From NCBI GenBank assembly GCA_903882965.1, contig CAIRZD010000130.1, positions 1-64,000 on the forward strand: 64,000 bases of DNA. Reading direction: 5' to 3'. Numbering within the stretch: the stretch's first letter is position 1; each line of letters starts with the position of its first letter. The stretch comes from an uncultured Bacteroidota bacterium (GTDB taxonomy: Bacteria; Bacteroidota; Bacteroidia; Chitinophagales; Chitinophagaceae). Below, piece by piece: positions 20,116 through 28,863 of this stretch. Both the position numbers and the translations under genes were made by a program. Below the pieces are notes generated by a model. The model was not told where the DNA came from, did no database searches, and was given only the letters and a program-made list of their open reading frames with translations.

Positions 20116-20713
20116 TCAGTGGGTAGTAATTAATAATGCACAGATCAGTAGTAATGTAGCTACTGGATTGCAAGGTATACTGCCCGGGCAGGAAATACTT
20201 TCGCCGGAAATAGTTTATACTGCAATGCAGAGCAGCTACCCAAAATTTTATAAGATGGATAAACTGTGTAAGTGGGCGTGGGTCGCAGCAGAATATTTGT
20301 TCGGAGAGAATAAGGGGCTTTATAAAGATATTGATAAGAACCGTATTGGCGTGTGTCTTACCACATCGCATGGTTGCCTGGATGTAGATAAGCGCTACCT
20401 TGATGGTATAGCGCTGCCAAGCCCGGCGTTGTTTGTCTATACATTGCCTAATATAATGCTTGGAGAGCTATGCATACGGCATGGATTTAAGGGGGAGCAA
20501 CAATGTATGGTCAGTGAAAAATTTGATGCTGAAGAATTATTTTTCACAGTAAAAGGCTTATTGGAGCGGGGTATGGAAGCTTGTCTTTGTGGCTGGGTAG
20601 ATGTGTTTGGTGAGCAATATGATATATGCCTGTTTTGGGTAACAAAAAAAGGTAAAGGGTATAATTTCACAGCGGATATGATGCAAGGGTTATACGCAGG
20701 TAAAGGTAGCTGA
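20105..20713 (+). CDS. Beta-ketoacyl-synthase-like protein (ketoacyl-synt_2 / chain-length-factor-like), no recognisable catalytic Cys
   Basis: KS-like 'RIGVCLTTSHGCLDVDKRYLDG', 'SPALFVYTLPNIMLGELCIRHGFKGEQQCMVSEKFDAEELFFTVKGLLERGMEACLCGWVDVF'; starts inside the 3' end of the methyltransferase gene. Confidence 0.7.
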   Translation: MVINQWVVINNAQISSNVATGLQGILPGQEILSPEIVYTAMQSSYPKFYKMDKLCKWAWVAAEYLFGENKGLYKDIDKNRIGVCLTTSHGCLDVDKRYLDGIALPSPALFVYTLPNIMLGELCIRHGFKGEQQCMVSEKFDAEELFFTVKGLLERGMEACLCGWVDVFGEQYDICLFWVTKKGKGYNFTADMMQGLYAGKGS

Positions 20714-20726
20714 GTAAAACAGTAAA

Positions 20727-21110
20727 ATGGAACAAGTAAGACTTGATAAATACTTGTGGGCAATACGGATATTTAAAACACGTACACAGGCAGCCACGGC
20801 AATAGATGGTGGAAAAGTGAAGTGGAACGGAGCCTCTGTAAAACCTGCGCGAACCGTAAATATAGGGGATGTATATTATATAAAGACCCCGGCCCGTAAC
20901 TGGCTGATAGAAGTGACAGGACTATTACATAACAGGCTTGGGTATGCGGATGCATTGCGGCATTATAAAGACCTAACGCCTGAAGAAGAAAAACAACAAA
21001 AACCGCATGAGGGCACTAGCTTTAATACAGGAAAGCGGCAAAGTAAAACAGGTCACCCCACTAAAAAACAGCGGCGTGACCTGGAAGATTTTTTAGAATC
21101 AGATCAATAA
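20727..21110 (+). CDS. S4-domain RNA-binding protein (Hsp15-like)
   Basis: 'VRLDKYLWAIRIFKTRTQAATAIDGGKVKWNGASVKPARTVNIGDVY'. Confidence 0.88.
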   Translation: MEQVRLDKYLWAIRIFKTRTQAATAIDGGKVKWNGASVKPARTVNIGDVYYIKTPARNWLIEVTGLLHNRLGYADALRHYKDLTPEEEKQQKPHEGTSFNTGKRQSKTGHPTKKQRRDLEDFLESDQ

Positions 21111-22366
21111 ACTCCTGTATAGTTGCCGGATATTGTCAATACCCAGTTTATACCACCATCAGTACTTTGGTATATACCCAAATTGGTAGCCAGATAAATG
21201 TATTGTTGTACATTACCGTTCTTGTAAATATTTTGTTTGAATGCAATGTTACGAACTATGAGATTCTTACCTAAACCGCTATTGTTTTGTTGCCATGTTC
21301 CGGTATTCGCATTCAGGATATATAGTCCTTGAGCATACGTACCTATGAGGCAAACTTGCTCAAAGGGTGCAGAAATACAAAGTAATGGTGTATTGCTAGG
21401 GAGGCCGGAGTATTTTTTCCAGTTGGCACCAAAATCATCACTATACCAAGCTCCGTATTCTCCTTTTTGGTCGATGGCAATAAGTCTGTTGTTTAAATGC
21501 CCGAGGGTAAAAAAGCTGGTATCTTTAGTGAGGCTACTACCACCAACACCATAGGTTGGGGGTAGTGGGATGCCTGTTCCGGCTAAGCCTTGCCAGATTG
21601 ATGTTACATTATCAGGGTTTGAAGTTGCTTCGCGCCAGTTATTGCCAATATTACCTGTTTTAGCTGTTTTGTAGAAATTTCTTACATACCGTATTTTGTG
21701 GGCTAGTGTAGTAGCGGTGATCACTCCGGCAGGTTCATAAGCCAGACCGCAAACGTATCCATTGGCAAGTTGGGTAAGTGAGGTCATTCTAACGGGTAGA
21801 ATGCCAATTGTGGGTGGTTGTCCAATAGCGTTGGTATCATATGATGCCTCCAGGTTCCAGGTAGCTATATCGCCATTATTATCGCTAAATGCAAGCCCCA
21901 AATAGTTGTTAGGGCTTTTAGATATACTGGTGGTGTAAACACGATTGCCCCATGTTGGAAGATTTATAAGCATTGATTGGTTAAAATCAATAGATAACCC
22001 ATTAACTGCAACACTACCTGTGCCATTATTATCGAAGATGCTAATGGAGGCCAATGAGTCATAGGTAAGATTAAAATTCTGGCCGTTATTGTTACTGACG
22101 TATAGGTTATTTTTAGCCCATAAGATATTGTCTCCGGATGTGATAAGAGAGCGAGATGGTTTGCCATCAGGAGGGAATACAACTGGTTTAACAGTTTTCC
22201 CGTCGTTGGTAACAAATAGGGTGCCGGAAGTATCAAAGAAATATAGACTATATGGTGTTTCAATAACCGTATTGTTATTAATTCCGTTTACTTTCTTACA
22301 GCTATATATCCCGGCCACTAAGACAGTAAGTAGTCCTAATGTATAGTAAAGGGATGATTTTCTCAT
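21104..22366 (-). CDS. Lipoprotein with BNR/sialidase-like beta-propeller repeats
   Basis: Lipobox 'LVAGIYSC'; 'DDFGANWKKYSGLPSN', 'STDGGINWVL' Asp-box-like motifs; 7-bp tail-to-tail overlap with the S4 gene. Confidence 0.75.
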   Translation of the reverse strand: MRKSSLYYTLGLLTVLVAGIYSCKKVNGINNNTVIETPYSLYFFDTSGTLFVTNDGKTVKPVVFPPDGKPSRSLITSGDNILWAKNNLYVSNNNGQNFNLTYDSLASISIFDNNGTGSVAVNGLSIDFNQSMLINLPTWGNRVYTTSISKSPNNYLGLAFSDNNGDIATWNLEASYDTNAIGQPPTIGILPVRMTSLTQLANGYVCGLAYEPAGVITATTLAHKIRYVRNFYKTAKTGNIGNNWREATSNPDNVTSIWQGLAGTGIPLPPTYGVGGSSLTKDTSFFTLGHLNNRLIAIDQKGEYGAWYSDDFGANWKKYSGLPSNTPLLCISAPFEQVCLIGTYAQGLYILNANTGTWQQNNSGLGKNLIVRNIAFKQNIYKNGNVQQYIYLATNLGIYQSTDGGINWVLTISGNYTGVY

Positions 22367-22490
22367 AATTTTTTTTTGCTAAGTTTAAAAAAAAATACTA
22401 ATAAACAAAGAATAAGTAGTTTATTCTTATCCTAAGACATATTACGGCATCAAATCGTTGGTGGAGTAGTCTGTCATTTAGATATATAAA

Positions 22491-24155
22491 TTAATGTTGT
22501 GCTATTTTTTCTGCGTCATTTATTTTCATACCGTAATCCATCAGTTCTATAAGGCTATTCTCATCTGTATTTGTGAAATTAATATCGAGGTGATATGAAA
22601 AGGCATTATTAAGAAATTCGCCACCATTTAATGAAATATTACTGAGTAGTTTTTTACTTTCCATGATCATTGCAGAATCGTGTGCAGAGTGAGTAATTCC
22701 GGCATCTATGTTCTTAAATACTTCCTGAACATCGAGGTACATGGCAAATGGGTGGCCTGAAATTGCCGTAGCAGCGGGTTCCGGCATTTTCTGATTTTTA
22801 AAATTGCCTTGCAAGAAACCAGTAGTGTAAGGATATTTATTGGATACGATCAGATACTGATTATTTACCATTGCATAGACGGTGTCTTTATCATCTAAGG
22901 GAATTATATAGGCATCGCCCGACTGCTGTAGCCCATTTTCCTTAGCAAGAGCAATTAGTTTTTGAAAATTTTCTTTTTTATTGATCTTCATTACATAACT
23001 CATACTGAGTTTTGGTTTTTGATTTTGGTGTATTACTGCCTGCCCCATAAAGCTATCAACTTCTGTTTCTGTGTGCAGGCTAAAATCATTCATTACAAAA
23101 CTCATATCGCCGGTAAATGCATCTAAGACATTGTCTATGTTCATGTTTTGTGTAGCTAATGCTGTATTTGCCAATCCAAGTACGCCCATTTTTTCAAGCA
23201 ATAATTTAAACCCTTTGGGAGATATATGCATAGCAAAAAGCAAATCCATATTTTGGTTTGGAAGGCGGTCGAGCATCTCTTTATCGGCACTTACAGAGCC
23301 TAATTCAGTGCCTATTTCCTTCATTTCATCGGGAAGGTAATAGTGCATATCGCCTGAGATCTTTCCTTTTTTAAAGTCGAAACCGGAAGTAAAGGCTGCA
23401 TCTTTCCATAGGGCACCGGATAGTGAAACGCCACTGCCGGAAACATTACTGCCATACTGGTCCATAAGTTGTCCGTAGTTAAGCCAGAAGGTGATATCGT
23501 GGCCTTCTGATTCGAGGACAGAAAAGTGGGGGTTAGTAATTATTGAATTATCTTTTGCTACGTTGAAAGCATTATCCATTTCGGCTGAGAGGCCGGCAAC
23601 ATCCTCCATAGGTTTATCAATAATCCCCGAGCTACTTCTATCCAATTGGCTATAATCTGTAGGTATTGACAGGACGTTAATGATCACTAACAGCTTATTG
23701 TTCCAACCTACAAACATATCCCTGCCAAGGCTTGTTTCTTTATGGTCACCGTGTTGTTTTATTATTGCCTGTGGAAACACTTGTTTGACGTATGTTTCCC
23801 ATAGGCCGGCATCAGAAAGGGGCACCAAGCCTGTGATGATGTTGCCTCCTTTGAATCGAGTGTCTGGTTTTACATAAACATAAAGGGTATTTGAAAGGTC
23901 GATGCCGGCCTTTTCGATACCATTCATAGCATCCTTAGTACTTTTTTCGGGAATGCGTTTTTGCATTTCCTGAAATAGCTTGCTGCCTGTTATCATATTC
24001 CAGGCAATTTTTTTGCCTAGTGATTTAAGGTTAATGCCTGCTACCGCTACAGCATCTTTAGGTATATAGCGCGCATGATCCGGTATTTTGCTGCAAGCAC
24101 TAAACAGTGCTGCAGCAAGCAAAGCAAATAAGGTAATGCGCGGGAAATGCTGCAT
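22491..24155 (-). CDS. DUF4836-like lipoprotein
   Basis: Lipobox 'AAALFSACSK', 'IPKDAVAVAGINLKSLGKKIAWNMITGSKLF'; 17 bp downstream of the DUF3127 gene on the same strand. Confidence 0.8.
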   Translation of the reverse strand: MQHFPRITLFALLAAALFSACSKIPDHARYIPKDAVAVAGINLKSLGKKIAWNMITGSKLFQEMQKRIPEKSTKDAMNGIEKAGIDLSNTLYVYVKPDTRFKGGNIITGLVPLSDAGLWETYVKQVFPQAIIKQHGDHKETSLGRDMFVGWNNKLLVIINVLSIPTDYSQLDRSSSGIIDKPMEDVAGLSAEMDNAFNVAKDNSIITNPHFSVLESEGHDITFWLNYGQLMDQYGSNVSGSGVSLSGALWKDAAFTSGFDFKKGKISGDMHYYLPDEMKEIGTELGSVSADKEMLDRLPNQNMDLLFAMHISPKGFKLLLEKMGVLGLANTALATQNMNIDNVLDAFTGDMSFVMNDFSLHTETEVDSFMGQAVIHQNQKPKLSMSYVMKINKKENFQKLIALAKENGLQQSGDAYIIPLDDKDTVYAMVNNQYLIVSNKYPYTTGFLQGNFKNQKMPEPAATAISGHPFAMYLDVQEVFKNIDAGITHSAHDSAMIMESKKLLSNISLNGGEFLNNAFSYHLDINFTNTDENSLIELMDYGMKINDAEKIAQH

Positions 24156-24172
24156 ATGACTACTCTAATTTA

Positions 24173-24610
24173 TTAAAACGGTAAGTCGTCAATTGTTTCG
24201 GGTGATGGATTGAAATTTGGTGCAGCATTATAATTGTTCCCACCGGCCTGATTGCCACTGTTATTGTTATATGCAGGAGCTGCCTGATTACTGTTGCTGG
24301 TATTTGTAGCCCCGGTAGCACTTTCTACTCTCCATGCATCGAGGTTGGTGATATACTTGGTTAGCCCGTCTTTCTTATCAACGTAAGAATTGCCTTTTAT
24401 GTTGAAGCTTACTTTTACGATGTCTCCTTCTTTAAAGCGGTCTATGATATCTGTTTTGGTTTGCACCAATTGCAGTTTTGCGAAGTTGGTGTAAATGTTA
24501 CCATTGATCTCTTCAGCTAATTCAATCACAAATTCGCGCTTCTTAAATTTTTCGCTTACTTGCTGTGCATCATACTTTACAAGTAGTTTTCCGGTTACTT
24601 CTAAACTCAT
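24173..24610 (-). CDS. DUF3127 (OB-fold, SSB-like) protein
   Basis: 'LEVTGKLLVKYDAQQVSEKFKKREFVIELAEE...QLVQTKTDIIDRFKEGDIVKVSFNIKGNSYVDKKDGLTKYITNLDAWRVE', ending in acidic 'ETIDDLPF'. Confidence 0.85.
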   Translation of the reverse strand: MSLEVTGKLLVKYDAQQVSEKFKKREFVIELAEEINGNIYTNFAKLQLVQTKTDIIDRFKEGDIVKVSFNIKGNSYVDKKDGLTKYITNLDAWRVESATGATNTSNSNQAAPAYNNNSGNQAGGNNYNAAPNFNPSPETIDDLPF

Positions 24611-24673
24611 TTTAGTAAAATTTAATTATAAAACAATAAAAACAAAGATAAGGATACTTGCGATGAAGATAAT

Positions 24674-24710
24674 AAAAAAAGTGTCCCGAATATTCGGGAC
24701 ACTTTTTTTT
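24674..24710 (-). terminator. Intrinsic terminator downstream of tRNA-His (bidirectional shape)
   Basis: AAAAAAAGTGTCCCGAATATTCGGGACACTTTTTTTT. Confidence 0.92.
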
Positions 24711-24722
24711 GATGAATTTTGG

Positions 24723-24797
24723 GGAGACTGATGGGGTTCGAACCCACGACCCTCAGAACCACAATCTGATGCTCTAACCAGCTGAGCTACAACCTCC
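24723..24797 (-). tRNA. tRNA-His (GTG anticodon)
   Basis: Reverse complement GGAGGTTGTAGCTCAGCTGGTTAGAGCATCAGATTGTGGTTCTGAGGGTCGTGGGTTCGAACCCCATCAGTCTCC folds as a cloverleaf; TTGTGGT anticodon loop; the extra 8th acceptor pair (G-1:C73) is diagnostic of tRNA-His. Confidence 0.97.
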
Positions 24798-24978
24798 GTG
24801 TTAAAAACGGACGGCAAAGGTAATATTTTTTTTGTTAACCTCACACTTCATTCCTGTTTTTAATATGGATACATTATAATCGGATGCAGGCAGGCTATAT
24901 GTCAAATACATATCAGCCTGAAAGAAATAGCTGAATTATCATTTTTGGTGTAATGAAAAAAACCTATTATTGCCGTGT

Positions 24979-25872
24979 ATGAGGGCCTTATTTCTCACAT
25001 TAGTCATTATCCATTGTACCCAATTCAATGTAATTGGGCAAACAAAGCCGATCACGCTCACAGGTAAGCTTGTTATGGCAACCGGGGAGGTATTTCCGTA
25101 TAAAGTAGTGCTTACAGATTCAGGTGATGTGGTAAAAGGGTACTCTATTACATACAAAGAGCCCGATGACACCAAAGCTACAATACGCGGGATACTAGAC
25201 CGGCATATGCGCACGCTGAACTTTAAAGAAAAGGAGATCGTTTATTCGCATAATGTAAGTACAAAAGCATTTATGTGCCTGGTAAATGCCAGCCTGGAAA
25301 ACGTGCATGAGGCGGGAGGTAGTGTGCTGAAAGGCTCTATTACGAGCCGGGAAAAAGACAATACTGCCTGCACTGAGGGTGAGATCATTTTTGATAATGA
25401 CAAGGAGTTACAAAATTTGTTTGCCTATCATGAGCATTTCGATACGGTTATTTCCATGAAAAAAAGAGTACGGGAACCAGAGACAGTGAACGCAACACCA
25501 GAACAGAGAGTACAAGAGCCATTAGTAACCGATAAGGTTACTGCCGGTATGGAAAAATTGTATGAATGGCATTCAGACACAATTATTATAGATATATGGG
25601 ACGGGGGTAATGTAGATGGCGACCGGGTAACTTTGAATTTTAATGGTAAAACGTATCTTTCCAATTATACCTTGGTAAAAGAAAAAAAGCAGTTGCATAT
25701 TCCGATAACCGGGACTGATATTAAAACAATTACCATTTTTGCTGAAAATGAGGGATCTGAGCCACCCAACACTGCCAGCATTACCCTCACGGACGGAATT
25801 CTAAAATATAATATACTCGCATATAATAAAAAGGGTGATGCCGCATTAATCAGGGTAAAGAAAGTAGATTAG
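24979..25872 (+). CDS. Secreted protein of unknown function
   Basis: Signal peptide MRALFLTLVIIHCTQFNVIGQ; 'LYEWHSDTIIIDIWDGGNVDGDRVTLNFNGKTYLSNYTLVKEKKQLHIPI' C-terminal beta-rich domain. Confidence 0.8.
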   Translation: MRALFLTLVIIHCTQFNVIGQTKPITLTGKLVMATGEVFPYKVVLTDSGDVVKGYSITYKEPDDTKATIRGILDRHMRTLNFKEKEIVYSHNVSTKAFMCLVNASLENVHEAGGSVLKGSITSREKDNTACTEGEIIFDNDKELQNLFAYHEHFDTVISMKKRVREPETVNATPEQRVQEPLVTDKVTAGMEKLYEWHSDTIIIDIWDGGNVDGDRVTLNFNGKTYLSNYTLVKEKKQLHIPITGTDIKTITIFAENEGSEPPNTASITLTDGILKYNILAYNKKGDAALIRVKKVD

Positions 25873-25917
25873 GGAATAGCAGGTTAAATGGTTAAAATAT
25901 TAAAAAAAAAGAGTGTA

Positions 25918-26214
25918 TCAACTTTTCTTCTTTTCAATAACATCGCTTACGGCCAGTACTAGTTGATATGGAAGAGTGCTATCTTCTTCATTTACAATGT
26001 CATATCTCCCCAACGGCGACCAGGCCATGTAGAAGCGGGGATATCCTTTAATATTAACTTCATAGTACATACCGTCTTTACGTAATTGCGATATGATGAC
26101 GGCAAGCATTGTTTTTTTATCAAAAACTATTTGCTTTGAGAAGCTGTTAGACACGCAGCAAAGTACGGTAAAATGTAGCATATCGGAGTAGAAATGACAT
26201 TTTATCAAAATCAA
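25918..26214 (-). CDS. Small hypothetical protein
   Basis: Only reasonable ORF in the gap; C-terminal half looks protein-like ('VNIKGYPRFYMAWSPLGRYDIVNEED'); start uncertain. Confidence 0.5.
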   Translation of the reverse strand: MILIKCHFYSDMLHFTVLCCVSNSFSKQIVFDKKTMLAVIISQLRKDGMYYEVNIKGYPRFYMAWSPLGRYDIVNEEDSTLPYQLVLAVSDVIEKKKS

Positions 26215-26334
26215 ATTTTAAGAATTACCAACGTTTTTTAGTTTTAATCCGTCTTATTAGTTAGTATCGATACTTATATTATTTAGTAATTCATCACCCA
26301 AAATTGGTTTCATAAGTCACTAAAAAACTCTAAA

Positions 26335-26649
26335 ATGAACATCGGAATAGCTATTAAGTCAATACGGAAGAAACTTTCTATCACACAATATGAACTGGCG
26401 GAAAAGTGCGAGTTATCACAAACGTCATTATCACAAATAGAAACCGGCGTAAAACGCCCAAGCCAAAGGACCATTTCAAAAGTATGCGCAGTATTAGACA
26501 TACCAGAATCTATTATATATATTGTGGCAATGCAGGAAGATGATGTACCACCAAGCAAAAAAGATGTATATGAATTGGTATACCCTTCCATAAAAAGCCT
26601 CGCCCTGCAAATGGTAAGTTCTGAGCATATGGCTTTAGTTGTGGCATAA
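26335..26649 (+). CDS. XRE-family HTH transcriptional regulator
   Basis: 'IKSIRKKLSITQYELAEKCELSQTSLSQIETGVKRPSQRTISKVCAVLDIPES' is a classic HTH_3 domain. Confidence 0.92.
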   Translation: MNIGIAIKSIRKKLSITQYELAEKCELSQTSLSQIETGVKRPSQRTISKVCAVLDIPESIIYIVAMQEDDVPPSKKDVYELVYPSIKSLALQMVSSEHMALVVA

Positions 26650-26757
26650 TGATAATGCGTACCTTGCATTATTAAGTACCTTAAAGCAATTCTTCTTTCA
26701 TAGATGCGTATTTAATTGTTTTGTATTACTATTGTAATGAATAGTAATACAAAACCT

Positions 26758-28410
26758 ATGAATAATATTCGCTACTATCCCGCTCTCTTATTATGCTTTT
26801 ATTTTTCACTTGGGTATGCCCAGGGAAAAAAATATGATGTAAGTGCTCCAATAGATCTGCGTGAAACGGGAGTAAATAAAGTGCTTTGCATGAAAAATGG
26901 CAATACTATACTTTTTCATTTTGAACTTGAACCCGCAAAGTCTGTTATTGTAAAAATTTTTGATAGCACACACAAGGAAATAGCGAGCAAGAAGCAACTC
27001 TTCAGGTTATTTGATGTAAGAAAAATTAACGAGGCAGTATTCAAAGGGCTGTTTGAGATTAATGGAGAAGCCGTTTTATTTATCCAGCAGGAACATCTTA
27101 GTAATACAGGCTTGATTAGGTTACGTTTCAATGCTACAGATGGAAGCGTAATTGAAGAAGAGCAGGCGGGGAAGTCGCCTAGTATGACGAAGCGCACAAG
27201 ATTTGATGTAATGAAAAATAAGGATGAGGACAGTTATGCAATCCTTTTCTGTACAGATTCAAGAGAGTTTCTGGAGTGCAAAGTTTATGTAGCGTATTAT
27301 AATAACAGGCACGAGGGAATAAGAGAAGTGCCGATAGAAGTGGACCGGAAAAAGTATGATTATCTTGATGTTGTAGGTGCTGAGTGGCAATCCAGTGGCA
27401 TCAATATTACTCTCAGTCTTTTTAAACTTATAGAAAATGGTACAGCTGGCGATTTATCTTCGGCGCCAATTTATGACCATCATTTAGCTATGTATTATAT
27501 TCCTAAGGGAAGCTCAACGGCCTACTCTGCTGCAGCCCATTTATCAACCGAAACCTATCCTTTGTATACCAATTACACGTATAATCCATTTGCGAAATCA
27601 CTGAACATATTGCTTTTAAGCTATAGGGCTGTTAATTACAAATATGGGTATACATGGCTTCCGGCAGCGATAATACAGCATCTTTTGTTTAAAATAGATG
27701 AAAGTAGCATGACCGCCGATTCTAAATGGATAAAGAACAAGTCGGCAAATGACTTCTTAAAGCAAGAGCGGGATTCAGGTGCATATTATGAAGGGTTGCC
27801 CATAAATATGTTTACGATGGAAACAGGGCTTTCTACAGTCATTTCCGAATCCTATTCGAGGTATCCGGAAATTGAAACAAGGGTGAGGATTAACAGATTT
27901 ACTTACTTTGGCGATATTGGGATCACACAGTATGATGATGATGGTAACGAAATATGGGGCACTGTATTGCCCATGCGGCAAACGCTGAAAAGCTACAATC
28001 ATTATTATGATCCGTATGAATTATCAAAAAAAGGGCAATCGCAGGAATTCTTCGGGGACTTGCCGGATGCGGTAAATGAACGACAACTCGTCTCCATAAA
28101 TTCTTATTATCACGATAAAAATTTCTACATCATATTTAACGACAATAAAAAGAACTTCAATAACAGTCTGGCGCGTCCCGGGGATACTGTATGCAATTTC
28201 AACTTTACAAATACCTGCTATTATAAAATGGACAGGAAAAAGGAAGTCACAAAGCATTACCTGTTTGGTGAACCGGAAGCTAATGAATATAAATGCAGTT
28301 TTATAGAAGGCGCTGATTTTGACGAAAAGAGAGGAACATATGCATCATTGGTGCAGTATAAAAAGGGAGATGAAACTTCGCTATGCATGGCGTGGGGCAA
28401 ATTAGATTAA
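26758..28410 (+). CDS. Secreted protein of unknown function
   Basis: Signal peptide MNNIRYYPALLLCFYFSLGYAQG; long ORF (upstream in-frame ATG also at 26737). Confidence 0.8.
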   Translation: MNNIRYYPALLLCFYFSLGYAQGKKYDVSAPIDLRETGVNKVLCMKNGNTILFHFELEPAKSVIVKIFDSTHKEIASKKQLFRLFDVRKINEAVFKGLFEINGEAVLFIQQEHLSNTGLIRLRFNATDGSVIEEEQAGKSPSMTKRTRFDVMKNKDEDSYAILFCTDSREFLECKVYVAYYNNRHEGIREVPIEVDRKKYDYLDVVGAEWQSSGINITLSLFKLIENGTAGDLSSAPIYDHHLAMYYIPKGSSTAYSAAAHLSTETYPLYTNYTYNPFAKSLNILLLSYRAVNYKYGYTWLPAAIIQHLLFKIDESSMTADSKWIKNKSANDFLKQERDSGAYYEGLPINMFTMETGLSTVISESYSRYPEIETRVRINRFTYFGDIGITQYDDDGNEIWGTVLPMRQTLKSYNHYYDPYELSKKGQSQEFFGDLPDAVNERQLVSINSYYHDKNFYIIFNDNKKNFNNSLARPGDTVCNFNFTNTCYYKMDRKKEVTKHYLFGEPEANEYKCSFIEGADFDEKRGTYASLVQYKKGDETSLCMAWGKLD

Positions 28411-28438
28411 CCTAATTCCCTGATATGGTTTCCTTCCT

Positions 28439-28726
28439 CTATTTGATGGCGATACCAATTATGCCGCTTATGTTGCGGGCAAGTGTTATTATTTTCTCTG
28501 CAAAACCCATGTTATGAGCAATGCTTGGAGGTATAGCCGCAGGGTTATTTGCTTCCGGTGTTTGAGGTGAAGTAATATTGCTCATGACCGTTATAGGGTT
28601 GCTGCTTTTTACTTTGTTGTTTACATCATCCCAATTAAAAGCGAGCATCAATACTACATAAAGAAGCATTGACCACAACATAGATTTTGCAATAAATACA
28701 AACCGCTTTTTGAATACGGGTTTCAT
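28439..28726 (-). CDS. Small membrane-anchored hypothetical protein (95 aa)
   Basis: N-terminal hydrophobic segment 'SMLWSMLLYVVLMLAF'; convergent with upstream gene. Confidence 0.5.
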   Translation of the reverse strand: MKPVFKKRFVFIAKSMLWSMLLYVVLMLAFNWDDVNNKVKSSNPITVMSNITSPQTPEANNPAAIPPSIAHNMGFAEKIITLARNISGIIGIAIK

Positions 28727-28863
28727 ATGCAGTGTTTTTATAAGTATGTAAAGTTAAGGGAGGATCAGCATACATTCAAAAAAATATTTAGATGGGGTTG
28801 TTGATTGGTCAGGCGTAGTTTTAACATTATACACAAACGATTAATCCCGTAAATTTGCTTTAT

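Noticed and set aside
24626-24844. 72-aa ORF 'VVAQLVRASDCGSEGRGFEPHQSP'
   Set aside because: It is a translation of the tRNA-His gene and its terminator; this is a well-known spurious ORF type.
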